A stretch of 64,000 nt of DNA from UBA12481 sp012523435 (GCA_028686135.1 JAQUCP010000014.1:1-64000), one strand, 5' to 3'. Shown: positions 1 through 9,533, numbered from the stretch's first letter. Numbers and translations are program-made. Notes: generated by a model from the sequence alone, not told the origin.

Positions 1-2314
1 CAATCTCCGGGGCATCTCCAAACGTACCCTGGATCACGGTGCCACCCAGTTCCGGCTCAATCTTGTGCGGGATAGCTTCGTAGATCTTGATCGGTCCACC
101 AGCACCCTTACGACCGGCCAGGTAGGGAGCACGTTGCCCTTCAAAAGTTGTCGGGTCGTTTTGGTCGTACTTCATATAGTTGTTAAAAGCATAAGAAACA
201 GCCACATAATAGTACTTCTTGTTATTAACCAGGGTACGAACACCTTCAGCAAAAATATCTTCAGTCAACACAAAAGTGTGTTCGATCCCTTTATCAGAAC
301 CTTCGACTTCAACAACAGGCACATTCGCTTCCATATCGGTATGCCAATGATAGTTGACGATACGGCCAATGCCGTTCATTACGTCACATTGGAATACTAC
401 ACGGGCCTTATTTTTGTCATGTTCGGTAGCATCAGTAACCGAAACAGTTTTGTCTTTTAACTGCCATACCTGATAACCTTCAAATGCATAGTACATATCA
501 CAGTCAGGCATATCCGCAGGACAAACGATGAATGGGTCACGCTCATGATACTTTTCCATGAAATTATTAGAGCTTGGCTTATTCCATATGTGGAAGATCA
601 GCTTTTGATCTTGTTCCACGACGGTTAATTCCGGGGCATCCGGGCCATCAACCACTTGGAAACAGTTTTCAAATAGTCGCTGAGCTTTCTCGTCGCTCTG
701 CAGCATTTTATCAACGGATGCAAGCAAACCGCCATCATATGACCGCGCCCAAACAATCCCGAGGGTGATATCATTGACAGCACCTGGTTCCAGGACGAAC
801 GGACCGGATGACTGGACCAGTCGACGGTCACCATATTCATTACCAGCCGTTTCTTCAGTCCAAACAGGCATTGGGATACCGCCCTGGCCCCAGCCGCACG
901 GGTCGCTATCACGTGGGAACATAAAATCAGCGTACATGCCAACCTGGCCACCGCTGTTGGGGTGACCATTTCCGCCATAAACCATTCTCTCATTATCCTT
1001 CCAATAGCCTCTCAGATACTGGTAGAATTGTGGTGCAGTACTTGGGTCGCCCTGTGGTCCGCTCTGGTTGTTATAATAGACATAACGACGCATACCCCAG
1101 CGTTCGTTATCAACGATCCCGTCACCGAAGTTCAGGCCGTTGATGTTACCATTGAGGATACACTCGTTGCAGATCAGGTTATAACTGGCATCATAGCTAG
1201 AACAGTCGTCTTTACCATTAGGATCTTGGTAGGGACCTTCGAAGAAGTCAGCTCCAATAGCAGGAGGATTAGCACCATAGGCGAAAATCTCTCCAGCACC
1301 ATCAGTTGCCTTACCATTGTAGAAATATCCAATTCCTTTCGAGACGTGACATCCAGTATAGTCATCCCACGCATAGCCCAAGTCACCATCGACATATACT
1401 CCAAAATAAGTCTCAATCAGGGTATAGGTTGATCGGTTAATCAGGGCGTAGTTATAGAATGACATATCGTTCAAAGCATCGTTCGTGGAAAACTGGAATG
1501 CTTGTCCACGAACCTCCATTCCGATAGCATCACTTGCTGGTCCAGTGTGGATATTACCTCTATCATTATAGACCCACCAGGAAGTACCATCACCGTACAA
1601 ACGTGGGCGTCTCAATTCACGGGTGGTACCGCAAGGAAGGATACCATCCAGATCGTAGAATGGGTAATCACCATCGGCAGTATTGTAGATCCCGTCATCA
1701 TTATTATCCCAGAAAGGAGCTAGATAGAAATCATATCCGGCAGCGGCATCGGCATGAGCCGGCCAATCGGTAATGATGGTTGGAATAGAATACCCTTTAA
1801 AGTTCCGCTCTCTATCTTCCGGACTGGAATTATACCATTCCCGGAAAGCCTCAACTTGGTAACGGGTTATACTGTAGTGTCGGTCATATTGATAGCAAAC
1901 TTCGATGTCGGTTGTCCCACGAGCATCGCCGTGCATAATTAGTGGACCAGGCCAGTAGTGGCGTTGGTATCCCAAAAAACGGACGGCAGTCAGTTTAAGC
2001 TGACCGTTTACGTCAGTACCACCAATCCAGATTCCTCCGGCAAAAAGTGAGGTTTTTCCAGATCCTTTTGGGATCTCATATCCGGCGTTATTTTCATCTA
2101 TATCCGTCCAGAGCACACCATCCATACGGATGTAAGTTCTAACGTTGTTAAGGGATATTTCCGTCACTGTGGTACCTAGCGCACATCCAGCGGCATAGCC
2201 CTTCAAATCGACATCAGCCGGTTTGCCTCCTACATACTTTTCAGCCCAGAGGGGATTTGATACCAGGAATAGGGCAATGATCGCCGGCAAGATATTTTTA
2301 ATCGCTCTTTTCAT
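1..2314 (-). CDS. Large secreted protein, probable T9SS cargo (partial, runs off left edge)
   Basis: An open frame starts at the ATG at 2312-2314 (minus strand) and stays open to base 1, giving 771 codons with the C-terminus missing. The N-terminus is a clear signal peptide: MKRA, a hydrophobic stretch, then NPLWA. The mature part is rich in Tyr, Trp, Gly and Asp and contains FAGGIWIGGTD near residue 90. I associate that motif with large Bacteroidetes surface proteins that carry a type IX sorting domain; such a domain would lie beyond the edge. I recognise no catalytic domain. The gene lies 28 bases downstream of the TonB-dependent receptor on the same strand, so the two are probably co-transcribed and may work together at the outer membrane. 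The frame was checked at several points and no frameshift was found. The function is unknown. Confidence 0.85.
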   Translation of the reverse strand, partial: MKRAIKNILPAIIALFLVSNPLWAEKYVGGKPADVDLKGYAAGCALGTTVTEISLNNVRTYIRMDGVLWTDIDENNAGYEIPKGSGKTSLFAGGIWIGGTDVNGQLKLTAVRFLGYQRHYWPGPLIMHGDARGTTDIEVCYQYDRHYSITRYQVEAFREWYNSSPEDRERNFKGYSIPTIITDWPAHADAAAGYDFYLAPFWDNNDDGIYNTADGDYPFYDLDGILPCGTTRELRRPRLYGDGTSWWVYNDRGNIHTGPASDAIGMEVRGQAFQFSTNDALNDMSFYNYALINRSTYTLIETYFGVYVDGDLGYAWDDYTGCHVSKGIGYFYNGKATDGAGEIFAYGANPPAIGADFFEGPYQDPNGKDDCSSYDASYNLICNECILNGNINGLNFGDGIVDNERWGMRRYVYYNNQSGPQGDPSTAPQFYQYLRGYWKDNERMVYGGNGHPNSGGQVGMYADFMFPRDSDPCGWGQGGIPMPVWTEETAGNEYGDRRLVQSSGPFVLEPGAVNDITLGIVWARSYDGGLLASVDKMLQSDEKAQRLFENCFQVVDGPDAPELTVVEQDQKLIFHIWNKPSSNNFMEKYHERDPFIVCPADMPDCDMYYAFEGYQVWQLKDKTVSVTDATEHDKNKARVVFQCDVMNGIGRIVNYHWHTDMEANVPVVEVEGSDKGIEHTFVLTEDIFAEGVRTLVNNKKYYYVAVSYAFNNYMKYDQNDPTTFEGQRAPYLAGRKGAGGPIKIYEAIPHKIEPELGGTVIQGTFGDAPEI

Positions 2315-2342
2315 TGTTTTCAAAGTGTTTAAAATTTACCGG

Positions 2343-5300
2343 TTAGAAATTAAGCGATACTCCAAGTCTCATCGTGCGCGGGTTTCCGTAACCGCTGTTG
2401 TTCCACAGACGGATCTGGTAGTACATCCTGTAAGATTCAGGATCATTCTGTGTATTGATTTGCTGCTGCATCTTCGGAGCTGTCAGGTAACCATCATCGA
2501 GCGGGTCGCCTGTAGCGGAGTACACACTGTAAACAGTCTGTGTATTGAGCAGGTTGTCAACATCGAGATAAACGTTCAGAATCATTGACTTACGTCTGCT
2601 ATCGCCATCTTTCTTAAGATTCAGGACGAAATCCTTATCAAGTCTCATTTTTATGTTGGTAGTCCATGGCAAGCGGGATCCGTTGAGGGAGCCCTTAAGC
2701 CCATTTTCACCAACGCCCATGATACGTGAGTAGGGATATCCTGAACCGGTTACCACGGTGAAGTTAGCACCGGAGTTAGAGAGAATATCTTTCCCGAACA
2801 ATTTCGGGCCGTTATAATCTTTACCATCGAAGAAACGGAAGTCGAAGCTGATGTTGAATTTATGACGCTGATCCCAGTTGGTCGGGGCCAAAATCCTCAG
2901 ATTCGGTTGGTTTGATCGAAGGATATTCATCATCTGGCCGGAGCTTGAACCGGTAGCTGAGGAGTATCCGAGAGTATAGTTGGCACGTAGAGTCACGTTG
3001 CCGGTTCTTCTCAAATCGTAAGAAACGGATAACCCTTTAGCAGTACCAAAGTCGATGTTACCGTAGCTGAAGTAGCTCACCGGGAAGGCTCCGAGCACTC
3101 TGATTGCCTGCTGCATATCGCGCTGTTCACGATAGTAAGCAGAAATTTTCAATGAAGATGAGTTAGTCAGGCGTTGCTGGAATCCCAATTCATAGTCGAT
3201 GGTCTTCTCTGGTTTCAAGTTCGGATTGCCAACCGTCGATCCCGGGTTGTTAGCCAGGTAGAAATAGGTTGTCGGGTCGAACGTACCACCCGGCCTTCTG
3301 GCCAGAATGTCGTAGTGAGCAAAGAACAAAGCTTCGTCAGAAATCGGGAACGAGAACGAGATACGTGGCAGAACTGCAATTTGTGGTGTATAATCCTCAA
3401 ACGCATCGACCGTTATTTCACTTTTCTGAACGTTATCGGGATTAACAACATAAGGTGCAATTCCAGTAGATGAATAGATCAAAGCCGGGTCAGTGACTTC
3501 CACCCCATAAGCATTAAACCAGGTATCGCCGCTGCGATAACCATTGATGGTGGAGGGGTCTTGAACATCATCGACATAGACCACATAATTTTCACCCATG
3601 TTTGCCGGGTGGGAACCAGTCGGGTTCATACTACCTGCAACATCGCTTACCTTTTTCGTTTCATACAGGCTATAAGGATCTTTCAGCACGTATTGGTTGT
3701 TATCATATCGATCAACGCGTACACCGATATTAAAAATCAGGTCGTTGAAAGCAAATTTATCCTGGATATAACCAGCAGCGTAAATTGGTTGATAGGGTGC
3801 GATCAAGCGTTTGTAATAGCCATTTTCATCTTTTGCACTAAAGAAATCCTCGAACGTTGGTTTTTCTTTCAGCCGGTTTCCGTACTGGTCATAACCACGA
3901 TATCCCACTAAAGATGATCCGTTATTGAGCAGTTCATCCGGGCTGAAGTAAGTCAGATCCAAGTCGCTGGGATCCAGCGAAAAGACATCAATCCATTCGG
4001 TTCCATCCACAGCCAGTCCAAGGTGTTCGCGCAGTTTTTTGTCGAACATCTTATGATCGGTTGGGTTATACTGGAGGTTATAATTAATGGTGTCCATAAA
4101 TACTCCGCTATCGTCGTAAACCGGAATTGGATTCTCGGTGTCGAGCTGATCCAGTTGAGTATTAACCAACTGGCGTGCAAGCCCCCACAAGCCGAATGGG
4201 TTAACACTCCAGCTCCGGTTATCGCGTTGCTCGAACTCAAAACCGAAGGAGATTTCGTGGTTTTTGATATCAGCGGATCCTGAAGCATTAATACTAAAAG
4301 TTGTATTATCGCTCATACCATAACCGTTATATTGTTGTCCGGGAAGAGCGAACATGGAGTAGACTGATCCAAGGTTCATCCCGTTGATCAGGCCGCCTCC
4401 GCCGATAACCTGAGTATAGTTCTGGTAGTGTCCAACCTCGTTATCCCAGGAGTTATAATATTGTGAAGTTACGTTAGCCAGTTCAGGGTTAAGATCTCCC
4501 GGGGTAAATTTGTACAGGGCATCGCGGTAGGTATTCATAGCCCATACTCCATTGGGATATCCGGAGAGGGTATCAACCCATGCGTAAGTTGGTTCTCTCA
4601 CGGTTTCGAATTTCCCAACATATCCGTAGTTCCAGATATCTTTCCCATGTCGTTGCGATTCGCTCCAGCCTTTGCTCTTCTGGATCTGTGCCTGGATTTG
4701 ATAGTAGGCATTAGTGATCAGGTTAGCTGACCGTTCCTCCTGAGCAGGTGATCTATCGGAGAAGCGCTGGGTCAGGCGAGCCCATGCACGCCAGTCGTAC
4801 CCGTAGGAGCGCCCGTTGTTCTCCCAATTGAACATGGAGTTGGAGTAACTATATCCAATATTATCATACACATTGATATATCCACCAAAGGTAAGATCGA
4901 TCATTGGGGTAAAGTTCACGGTGAGTTTCATGTTGAATGTTCCGCCTTTAGACTGGTATCCATCATGAAAGGTGATTTGTTCGAAAGCGTCTGATCTCAG
5001 GAATTCACCTCTATATTTCACCACACCCTGGGCACTTGGGATTACCGGTTGTGCGATCAGGGCTTGCTTTACTGAATCTTTCACCCGGTAGAAGGGGTGA
5101 GGAGTTCCATTAAAGCTGAAATCATTTGTTGGGTTCCGGTCGTACCGGACATCAGCTCCCAAGAAGAATCCCACCAATGTTCTTTTGCGGCCATCCTTAT
5201 CATTTACCCTTACCAGTGGACCAGTCAGGTGGAAAGATCCGAGGCTTCCCCTGTTTTGATCCAGGAGCTCAGAAGTTTCCACTTCGAAGCCTCCGTTGAA

Positions 5301-5987
5301 TGTCGGGGCTGCGTTTTTGGTGGTAATGCTGACGATCCCTCCGGTGACGTCTCCGTACTTAGCCGACATCCCTCCGGTGATCACCTGGATTTGTTCCTGG
5401 GCTGATTTTGGGATGTTAGTACTACCGGTTACGCGGATACCATCGACAAAGATGACGTTACCACCATCCCTGGCACCGCGAATGTTTCCAACGCTGTTAC
5501 CATCCCTAGACGAAACCCCGGCCACGGTGGAAGCCACCTGCATAACCGACCGGCCTGGCATCTTCTCAATGTCGTCAGATGTCACTGTTTCACCGGTTTG
5601 GGTGTTGTCCTTGTCGATCAGAGGTATTTTGTAGGCTACAACCTGTACCTCATCAATTTGCTCGGTTTTGGTAAACAACTCAAGGTCAAACAATTCAATT
5701 CTGTCTGCTCTTACCACAACATCGTTAATTTCCAGGGATTGATACCCGACAACCTGAGCCTTCAGGGTCCATTTTCCTGGAGGAATCGGCTTAAGAGTAT
5801 AGTTTCCGTCAATGTCGGACTGAGTTCCGACCAGGATCGATTCACCCGAGAGCATCACAACGGCTGCAAACGGAATCGGCTCCCCGGTGGCTTTGTCAAT
5901 CACTTTTCCTCTGAAGGTTCCGGATTGAGCAAACACGCCGTTAGCTAAAACGGCAGCTACAACTACAAGGAGTAATTTTCGAAACAT
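2343..5987 (-). CDS. TonB-dependent outer membrane receptor with N-terminal CarboxypepD_reg domain
   Basis: This is a protein of about 1214 residues. It has a signal peptide (MFRKLLLVVVAAVLANGVFAQ), then a carboxypeptidase-regulatory-like beta-sandwich (about residues 24-110, GKVIDKATGEPIPFAAV). A plug domain follows (about 120-225, including GNIRGARDGGNVIFVDGIRV and GGMSAKYGDVTGGIVSI), and then a long 22-strand-type barrel ending in LGVSLNF with a terminal Phe. The family imports ligands across the outer membrane using TonB energy. I chose the ATG at 5987; a TTG two codons upstream (5993) is possible but less likely. No SusD-like partner follows. Instead the large secreted protein at 1-2314 follows after 28 bases. 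The ligand cannot be read from the sequence. Confidence 0.95.
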   Translation of the reverse strand: MFRKLLLVVVAAVLANGVFAQSGTFRGKVIDKATGEPIPFAAVVMLSGESILVGTQSDIDGNYTLKPIPPGKWTLKAQVVGYQSLEINDVVVRADRIELFDLELFTKTEQIDEVQVVAYKIPLIDKDNTQTGETVTSDDIEKMPGRSVMQVASTVAGVSSRDGNSVGNIRGARDGGNVIFVDGIRVTGSTNIPKSAQEQIQVITGGMSAKYGDVTGGIVSITTKNAAPTFNGGFEVETSELLDQNRGSLGSFHLTGPLVRVNDKDGRKRTLVGFFLGADVRYDRNPTNDFSFNGTPHPFYRVKDSVKQALIAQPVIPSAQGVVKYRGEFLRSDAFEQITFHDGYQSKGGTFNMKLTVNFTPMIDLTFGGYINVYDNIGYSYSNSMFNWENNGRSYGYDWRAWARLTQRFSDRSPAQEERSANLITNAYYQIQAQIQKSKGWSESQRHGKDIWNYGYVGKFETVREPTYAWVDTLSGYPNGVWAMNTYRDALYKFTPGDLNPELANVTSQYYNSWDNEVGHYQNYTQVIGGGGLINGMNLGSVYSMFALPGQQYNGYGMSDNTTFSINASGSADIKNHEISFGFEFEQRDNRSWSVNPFGLWGLARQLVNTQLDQLDTENPIPVYDDSGVFMDTINYNLQYNPTDHKMFDKKLREHLGLAVDGTEWIDVFSLDPSDLDLTYFSPDELLNNGSSLVGYRGYDQYGNRLKEKPTFEDFFSAKDENGYYKRLIAPYQPIYAAGYIQDKFAFNDLIFNIGVRVDRYDNNQYVLKDPYSLYETKKVSDVAGSMNPTGSHPANMGENYVVYVDDVQDPSTINGYRSGDTWFNAYGVEVTDPALIYSSTGIAPYVVNPDNVQKSEITVDAFEDYTPQIAVLPRISFSFPISDEALFFAHYDILARRPGGTFDPTTYFYLANNPGSTVGNPNLKPEKTIDYELGFQQRLTNSSSLKISAYYREQRDMQQAIRVLGAFPVSYFSYGNIDFGTAKGLSVSYDLRRTGNVTLRANYTLGYSSATGSSSGQMMNILRSNQPNLRILAPTNWDQRHKFNISFDFRFFDGKDYNGPKLFGKDILSNSGANFTVVTGSGYPYSRIMGVGENGLKGSLNGSRLPWTTNIKMRLDKDFVLNLKKDGDSRRKSMILNVYLDVDNLLNTQTVYSVYSATGDPLDDGYLTAPKMQQQINTQNDPESYRMYYQIRLWNNSGYGNPRTMRLGVSLNF

Positions 5988-6110
5988 AATCAAAAATTTG
6001 ACATTAGTTACTGCAACAACAATCTACCTCACGGTAGAAGTGCGTAAATGTAAACATATTCACACTAAATTGCCAACACTTTCGTTTAAAAAAAACTGTC
6101 TTTTCTATCA

Positions 6111-6551
6111 TTAAACGTACTTGCGTTCGAGAATGACCGAGTGTATGACAGCGCTCCGCAAGTCAAAACCCGGTTCTTCTTTTTCCCCTTTGTCCTGTAA
6201 ACCAGACTCGGTATCATCTGGTGAAACGGATTGATCCGTCAGAGACGGCACAGGCGCTACAGTTACTCGGCGCCTTCCGGCCGATTGGTTCCATTGGGAA
6301 GAGAAGGGCTCCGGATCATTAGTTTGTCCTGCGGGAGACTGGGTGATCGATTCTGGCTTCGGCCCTGTGAGTTCATCTACACCAAGGAATTTTTTCCAAA
6401 AATCCTCAGGATCCTCTTCTCTCTCAACGGGCGGTGGCTCAACGGGTACAGCTTCAGCCGACTGAACGGCTTTGCGCCTTCGGATCACCTGTGCCAGGAC
6501 AAATACCACCCCGATCACAATATATATCAGGGTATCAATACTAATGTCCAT
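6111..6551 (-). CDS. Small single-pass membrane protein of unknown function
   Basis: The protein is 146 residues from the ATG at 6551. A transmembrane segment lies at the very N-terminus (IDTLIYIVIGVVFVLAQVI), followed by an Arg-rich stop-transfer patch (RRRK). A Pro/Glu-rich, poorly conserved cytosolic tail contains EDPEDFWKKFLG. A longer form from the ATG at 6584 (157 aa) is possible. I prefer 6551 because a Bacteroidetes-type promoter (6557-6588) overlaps the region between the two starts, which would make the upstream ATG untranscribed. I know this layout from small conserved Bacteroidetes proteins of unknown role but cannot assign a function. The gene is divergent from the Rieske-like lipoprotein gene at 6641. 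Confidence 0.7.
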   Translation of the reverse strand: MDISIDTLIYIVIGVVFVLAQVIRRRKAVQSAEAVPVEPPPVEREEDPEDFWKKFLGVDELTGPKPESITQSPAGQTNDPEPFSSQWNQSAGRRRVTVAPVPSLTDQSVSPDDTESGLQDKGEKEEPGFDLRSAVIHSVILERKYV

Positions 6552-6556
6552 GTTTT

Positions 6557-6588
6557 CAAAGTTAGTAGTAATCGGTTTATCCATCAAA
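6557..6588 (-). promoter_or_regulatory. Bacteroidetes-type promoter, TTTG-N20-TAACTTTG
   Basis: Read on the minus strand, TTTG (6588-6585) is followed by 20 bases and then TAACTTTG (6564-6557). This matches the -33/-7 consensus TTTG/TAnnTTTG known from Bacteroides and Flavobacterium. The -7 box ends only five bases before the ATG at 6551, so the mRNA would be leaderless or nearly so if this start is right. Confidence 0.5.
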
Positions 6589-6640
6589 AAAAAATAAATT
6601 TGTCGAATAAACCGCACTCCCTCAAAGGGTATAATGTCTT

Positions 6641-7084
6641 ATGATCTGGAAATCTGTAACATACATTTCAATTTTAACACTTGTCTTCCTGACGGGGTCT
6701 AGCTGCGACCGGGAAAGACAGATTCCGGTTCCGTATGTTCCGGTCAATTACACCGTCTATCTGACCAATCCTTCGAACTACCATTTGCGGGTTCCGGGCA
6801 GTCATCTGATCCTGCCGGATGAAGGAAATCTAGGTATAATATTATATAGGAAGACGATGGGGGACCCCGATGATTTTATCGCCCTGGATCTCACCTGTAC
6901 CAATGAACCTTATGGGACCTGTAAAGTTCAGCTGGACGAAGAGACCGGCTTTTACCTGGTGTGTCCCTGCTGTGGATCGGAATATTCGGTCATGGACGGG
7001 TACGTCACGAAAGGCCCGGCCCGGTGGCCTCTAAAAGAGTACCAGACTGCTCAGACCCAAAATACTGTAAGAATCTTTAATTGA
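6641..7084 (+). CDS. Rieske-fold lipoprotein lacking both histidine ligands
   Basis: The protein is 147 residues with a lipoprotein-type signal peptide; the likely lipidated Cys is C22 (TGSSC). The C-terminal half follows the Rieske [2Fe-2S] pattern: C86-T-N, C94, then C108-P-C-C-G-S and, downstream, G-Y-V-x-x-G-P-A-x-x-P-L. In a canonical Rieske protein these are CTH, C, CPCHGS and GPAxxPL. Both cluster-binding histidines are therefore replaced, by Asn88 and Cys111. The disulfide pair (C94 and C110 by alignment) is kept. It may bind a different metal centre or none, and acts in the periplasm or at the outer membrane. A TAAATTTG box at 6595-6602 lies 38 bases upstream of the start. The gene is followed convergently by ahcY. 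Confidence 0.8.
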   Translation: MIWKSVTYISILTLVFLTGSSCDRERQIPVPYVPVNYTVYLTNPSNYHLRVPGSHLILPDEGNLGIILYRKTMGDPDDFIALDLTCTNEPYGTCKVQLDEETGFYLVCPCCGSEYSVMDGYVTKGPARWPLKEYQTAQTQNTVRIFN

Positions 7085-7089
7085 GCTAT

Positions 7090-8511
7090 TTAGTAGCGGT
7101 AGTGATCCGGTTTAAACGGCCCCTCTTTAGGTACTCCGATATAACGGGCCTGTTCTGCAGTGAGCGTGGTTAGACGAGCGCCCACATGGTTCAGATGCAA
7201 TCTGGCTACCTCTTCATCCAGCACTTTTGAGAGCCTGTAAACCCCCAGATCGCGGGGATTCTGCCACAAGTCTATCTGAGCCAGTACCTGGTTAGTAAAG
7301 GAGTTGCTCATCACAAAGCTGGAATGACCGGTAGCACAGCCCAGGTTAACGAGCCTTCCCTCGGCCAGCAGGATGATAGAGTGACCATCAGCAAAAACAT
7401 ACTGATCAACCTGAGGTTTGATGTTGATACGGCTGATACCGGGAGAATTTTCCAAGGGCCCGACCTGAATTTCGTTATCGAAGTGACCAATATTGCACAC
7501 GATGGCTTTGTCTTTCATTTGCTCCATGTGCTTCAGGGTAATCACATCACGGTTTCCGGTTGCGGTGACAAAAATATCACCTTCATCAAGGGACTCCTCA
7601 AGTGGTTTAACTTCAAATCCTTCCATGGCAGCTTGAAGGGCACAGATCGGGTCGATTTCATTGACCACGACCCGAGCGCCAAATCCTTTCATCGAGCGAG
7701 CGCAGCCTTTCCCAACATCCCCATAGCCACAAACCACCACCACCTTACCGGCAATCATGATATCCGTAGCCCTTTTGATTCCGTCGGCAAGGGATTCGCG
7801 GCAACCGTAAAGATTATCAAACTTGGATTTGGTAACACTATCATTGACATTGATGGCGGGAAACAGTAGCGAACCCTCCTCGAGCATCTGGTACAGCCGG
7901 TGGACTCCGGTTGTTGTCTCTTCTGACACCCCTTTGATACCTGAAGCAATCCGGGTAAACCGATCCGGTTCAGTTGCCCGAACTTTGTTCAGGCATCGGA
8001 GCAACGCTTTGAAATCATCGCCTTCGTCAGACTCATCCATTGCGATGCTGCCCTCTTTCTCAATTTTCGCACCCAGGTGGACCATTAGGGTTGCGTCACC
8101 ACCATCATCCACAATCAGGGTTGGGCCCTGACCTCCCGGGAAGGAGAGTGCATGAAGCGTGCACCACCAGTATTCATCTAACGTCTCGCCCTTCCAAGCA
8201 AAGACAGGGATTCCGGCTGCGGCCATTGCAGCTGCAGCATGATCCTGGGTAGAAAAGATATTACAGGAAGCCCAGCGCACTTCGGCACCAAGCTCAACCA
8301 GGGTTTCAATCAAAACAGCCGTCTGGATTGTCATGTGCAGCGAACCGGTAATCCGGGCTCCTGCCAGAGGTTTGGACTGTCCATACTTTTCTCTCAGTGA
8401 CATGAGTCCGGGCATTTCGGCTTCGGCCAGTGCAATCTCTTTCCTGCCCCATTCGGCCAAGTTGATATCCCTGATCTTATAGTCGGCGATAATGGTATCT
8501 TTCGAATTCAT
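7090..8511 (-). CDS. ahcY: Adenosylhomocysteinase (S-adenosyl-L-homocysteine hydrolase)
   Basis: AhcY converts S-adenosylhomocysteine to adenosine and homocysteine with tightly bound NAD, clearing the inhibitor left by methyltransferases. From the ATG at 8511 the protein is 473 residues, normal for the long bacterial form. Visible motifs are the substrate-binding start KIRDINLAEWGRKEI, the NAD Rossmann loop VVCGYGDVGKGCARS, and the C-terminal KPDHYRY signature whose Lys and Tyr reach into the partner subunit. An upstream extension to 8550 starts inside AT-rich leader sequence and is rejected. A TAATTTTG box at 8530-8537 (minus) supports the 8511 start. ribF lies upstream on the same strand about 40 bases away. 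Confidence 0.97.
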   Translation of the reverse strand: MNSKDTIIADYKIRDINLAEWGRKEIALAEAEMPGLMSLREKYGQSKPLAGARITGSLHMTIQTAVLIETLVELGAEVRWASCNIFSTQDHAAAAMAAAGIPVFAWKGETLDEYWWCTLHALSFPGGQGPTLIVDDGGDATLMVHLGAKIEKEGSIAMDESDEGDDFKALLRCLNKVRATEPDRFTRIASGIKGVSEETTTGVHRLYQMLEEGSLLFPAINVNDSVTKSKFDNLYGCRESLADGIKRATDIMIAGKVVVVCGYGDVGKGCARSMKGFGARVVVNEIDPICALQAAMEGFEVKPLEESLDEGDIFVTATGNRDVITLKHMEQMKDKAIVCNIGHFDNEIQVGPLENSPGISRINIKPQVDQYVFADGHSIILLAEGRLVNLGCATGHSSFVMSNSFTNQVLAQIDLWQNPRDLGVYRLSKVLDEEVARLHLNHVGARLTTLTAEQARYIGVPKEGPFKPDHYRY

Positions 8512-8553
8512 CTGGAAATTTTTGAACCGCAAAATTACGAATTTTGGCACGAA

Positions 8554-9489
8554 TTACCTAAAAGCCAGTGCTCGTATTGCATTAAGTCGATCCTGTTCCA
8601 GTTGTTGGCGAAGTGCCTCAAGGCCAGAAAACTTCATTTCATCACGAAGTCTCTTGATAAAGCTAATTCGTAAAGTTTCGCCGTACAGGTCCTGATCGAC
8701 ATCGAAAAGGTGAACCTCGATAGTCCGGCTGGATTGTCCGGGCAAAGTAGGCCTGACTCCTATATTGAGCATTCCAGGGAGAATTTGATCTCCGAGGGTT
8801 GTCTGAACAGCATAAACGCCATCAGCAGGAACCAGTTTATGTTCTAGGCAACAGTCAATGTTAGCTGTCGGAAATCCGATGGATCTTCCGATTTGTTTTC
8901 CTGGGCCGACTTTCCCTTCGATCTGATAAGGATATCCGAGTAGGTAGTTTGCCGAATCGAGATCTCCTGCAAGCAGGCTCTTTCTGATGCGCGAGGAGCT
9001 GATCCGCTCATTTCCAAGCATTTGAGAATTCAATAGGTGTAATTCCCAGCCATGATGTTGACCGGCGGCGGATAGCAAGGCCCGGTTGCCGGAAGCATCG
9101 GCTCCAAACCGGACATCTTCGCCTGCGAGTATCAGTTGGGGTTTGATCTGATGTACCAGGATATTTTGGATAAACTGATCGGCGGTAAGGCTGGCAAACT
9201 GTTTAGTAAATGGGATCACCATCAGGTTTTGAGTACCGGCATTCTCCAAGAGCCGCAATTTCTCTTCGAGGGAACTAAGGAGCTGGAAATCAGCTGGAGC
9301 CTTCTGAAGGAACAGTCGGGGATGCGGCCAAAAGGTGATCAATAGGGATTCTGAAGCGCGCTCCTTAGCCAGCTGGTTAAGGTGGCGGATCAGTATCTGG
9401 TGCCCGCGGTGAACACCGTCAAAGATCCCGAAGGCCATCACAGAACGGGGCGGCAGGGATTCATCGGTGGGGTTGGTGATTAGTCTCAC
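8554..9489 (-). CDS. ribF: Bifunctional riboflavin kinase / FAD synthetase
   Basis: RibF makes FMN from riboflavin and FAD from FMN. The N-terminal FAD synthetase half shows the nucleotidyltransferase motif GIFDGVHRGHQ; the C-terminal kinase half shows GKQIGRSIGFPTANID and GMLNIGVRPT. I place the start at the GTG at 9489 (311 aa, normal size). The frame continues upstream to a TTG near 9549, but that part is low-complexity leader containing a TACTTTTG promoter box (9507-9514, minus), so it is unlikely to be translated. The gene is divergent from the thioredoxin lipoprotein gene at 9555, and ahcY follows downstream. Confidence 0.93.
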   Translation of the reverse strand: MRLITNPTDESLPPRSVMAFGIFDGVHRGHQILIRHLNQLAKERASESLLITFWPHPRLFLQKAPADFQLLSSLEEKLRLLENAGTQNLMVIPFTKQFASLTADQFIQNILVHQIKPQLILAGEDVRFGADASGNRALLSAAGQHHGWELHLLNSQMLGNERISSSRIRKSLLAGDLDSANYLLGYPYQIEGKVGPGKQIGRSIGFPTANIDCCLEHKLVPADGVYAVQTTLGDQILPGMLNIGVRPTLPGQSSRTIEVHLFDVDQDLYGETLRISFIKRLRDEMKFSGLEALRQQLEQDRLNAIRALAFR

Positions 9490-9506
9490 AAGAGGCGAAA
9501 TATCGG

Positions 9507-9533
9507 CAAAAGTAAAAAAATTCAATACATTTG
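9507..9533. promoter_or_regulatory. Divergent -7 boxes for ribF and the TlpA-like gene
   Basis: The minus strand carries TACTTTTG (9507-9514) toward ribF and the plus strand carries TACATTTG (9526-9533) toward the gene at 9555. Both match TAnnTTTG. No convincing -33 TTTG was found at the usual spacing for either. Confidence 0.4.

Noticed and set aside
4023..4283. Plus-strand open frames across the TonB receptor gene
   Set aside because: They are antisense shadows of a strongly recognisable receptor, with no family match, no promoter and no conserved start.
7324..8131. Long plus-strand open frames opposite ahcY
   Set aside because: ahcY is unmistakable on the other strand. The overlapping frames are a by-product of its codon use.
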